DNA from: an uncultured Clostridium sp.
GTDB lineage: Bacteria > Bacillota > Clostridia > TANB77 > CAG-508
Length of the DNA: 12,691 nucleotides
Direction of reading: 5' to 3'
Assembly: GCA_946495905.1 (NCBI GenBank)
Contig: CAMMEP010000040.1
Location: forward strand, 1 to 12,691
Shown here: in pieces, positions 12,629 to 12,691 of the stretch
How positions within the stretch are numbered: position 1 is the stretch's first letter
How the letters are laid out: every line of letters begins with the position of its first letter
The notes under the pieces: generated by a model
Databases searched by the model: none
What the model saw: only the letters and a program-made list of their open reading frames with translations
What the model was told of the DNA's origin: nothing
Program-made: the position numbers and the translations under genes

Positions 12629-12691
12629 GTTAGTAGTGTCAATAACTTTTGATTAGTTCACCCTAAAAATAATATTTTAACTTGTGACTTG
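12629..12691. other. Downstream end of window, no feature seen
   Basis: AT-rich sequence after the copA stop. I see no hairpin with a T tract and no convincing start of a further gene. The last bases (ACTTGTGACTTG) weakly recall the right half of the palindromic repeats, but a matching left arm is not present. Confidence 0.4.

Overview
The window comes from an AT-rich, low-GC Firmicutes chromosome, most likely a gut-type anaerobic Clostridia-related bacterium. The support is A/T-rich codon usage, strong AAGGAGG-type ribosome binding sites, near-consensus sigma-A promoters (TTGACA-17-TAAAAT/TATAAT), an RNase Y gene, an Rpn-family nuclease remnant and a KGITLVALV prepilin-like protein. All genes are on the + strand. 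Nothing indicates a complete prophage, insertion sequence or CRISPR array.

Layout. (1) 1-510: 3' end of an Rpn/PD-(D/E)XK transposase-family gene. (2) 532-2290: promoter, rny (RNase Y), a small hairpin flanked by GGGACAG repeats, and a strong intrinsic terminator. (3) 2341-3942: a likely two-gene unit with a maltose/galactoside-type O-acetyltransferase and a patatin-like acyl hydrolase. (4) 3946-5502: own promoter and a large surface protein with a prepilin-like N-terminus and a sulfatase-modifying-factor-like C-terminus. (5) 5523-7790: own promoter and a membrane Cache-GGDEF-EAL protein; its GGDEF site is degenerate and its EAL site intact, so it is probably a c-di-GMP phosphodiesterase. (6) 7807-10003: a zone with a family of palindromes around an ORF6N-domain gene and nnrD. 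(7) 10037-12628: copZ-like copper chaperone and CopA copper-exporting P-type ATPase.

The most unusual structure is in zone 6. Three near-perfect or perfect palindromes (two upstream and one downstream of the ORF6N gene) and two decayed ones share a core close to GTCRCAAWTTGYGAC. Their outer arms differ between copies but still pair. A fourth, perfect 31-bp palindrome with the same core lies inside the ORF6N gene and encodes its RSQFVI motif. The encoded protein joins an ORF6N DNA-binding domain to a C-terminal phospholipase-D-like domain (HxRx4D). I suggest, as inference only, that this is either an autoregulatory operator family or a REP-like self-spreading palindrome system whose DNA-binding/nuclease-like protein carries a copy in its own gene.

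Four starts were chosen by ribosome binding site placement rather than by longest reading frame: rny at 644, the patatin-like gene at 3082, the pilin-like gene at 4018, and the ORF6N gene at 7985.
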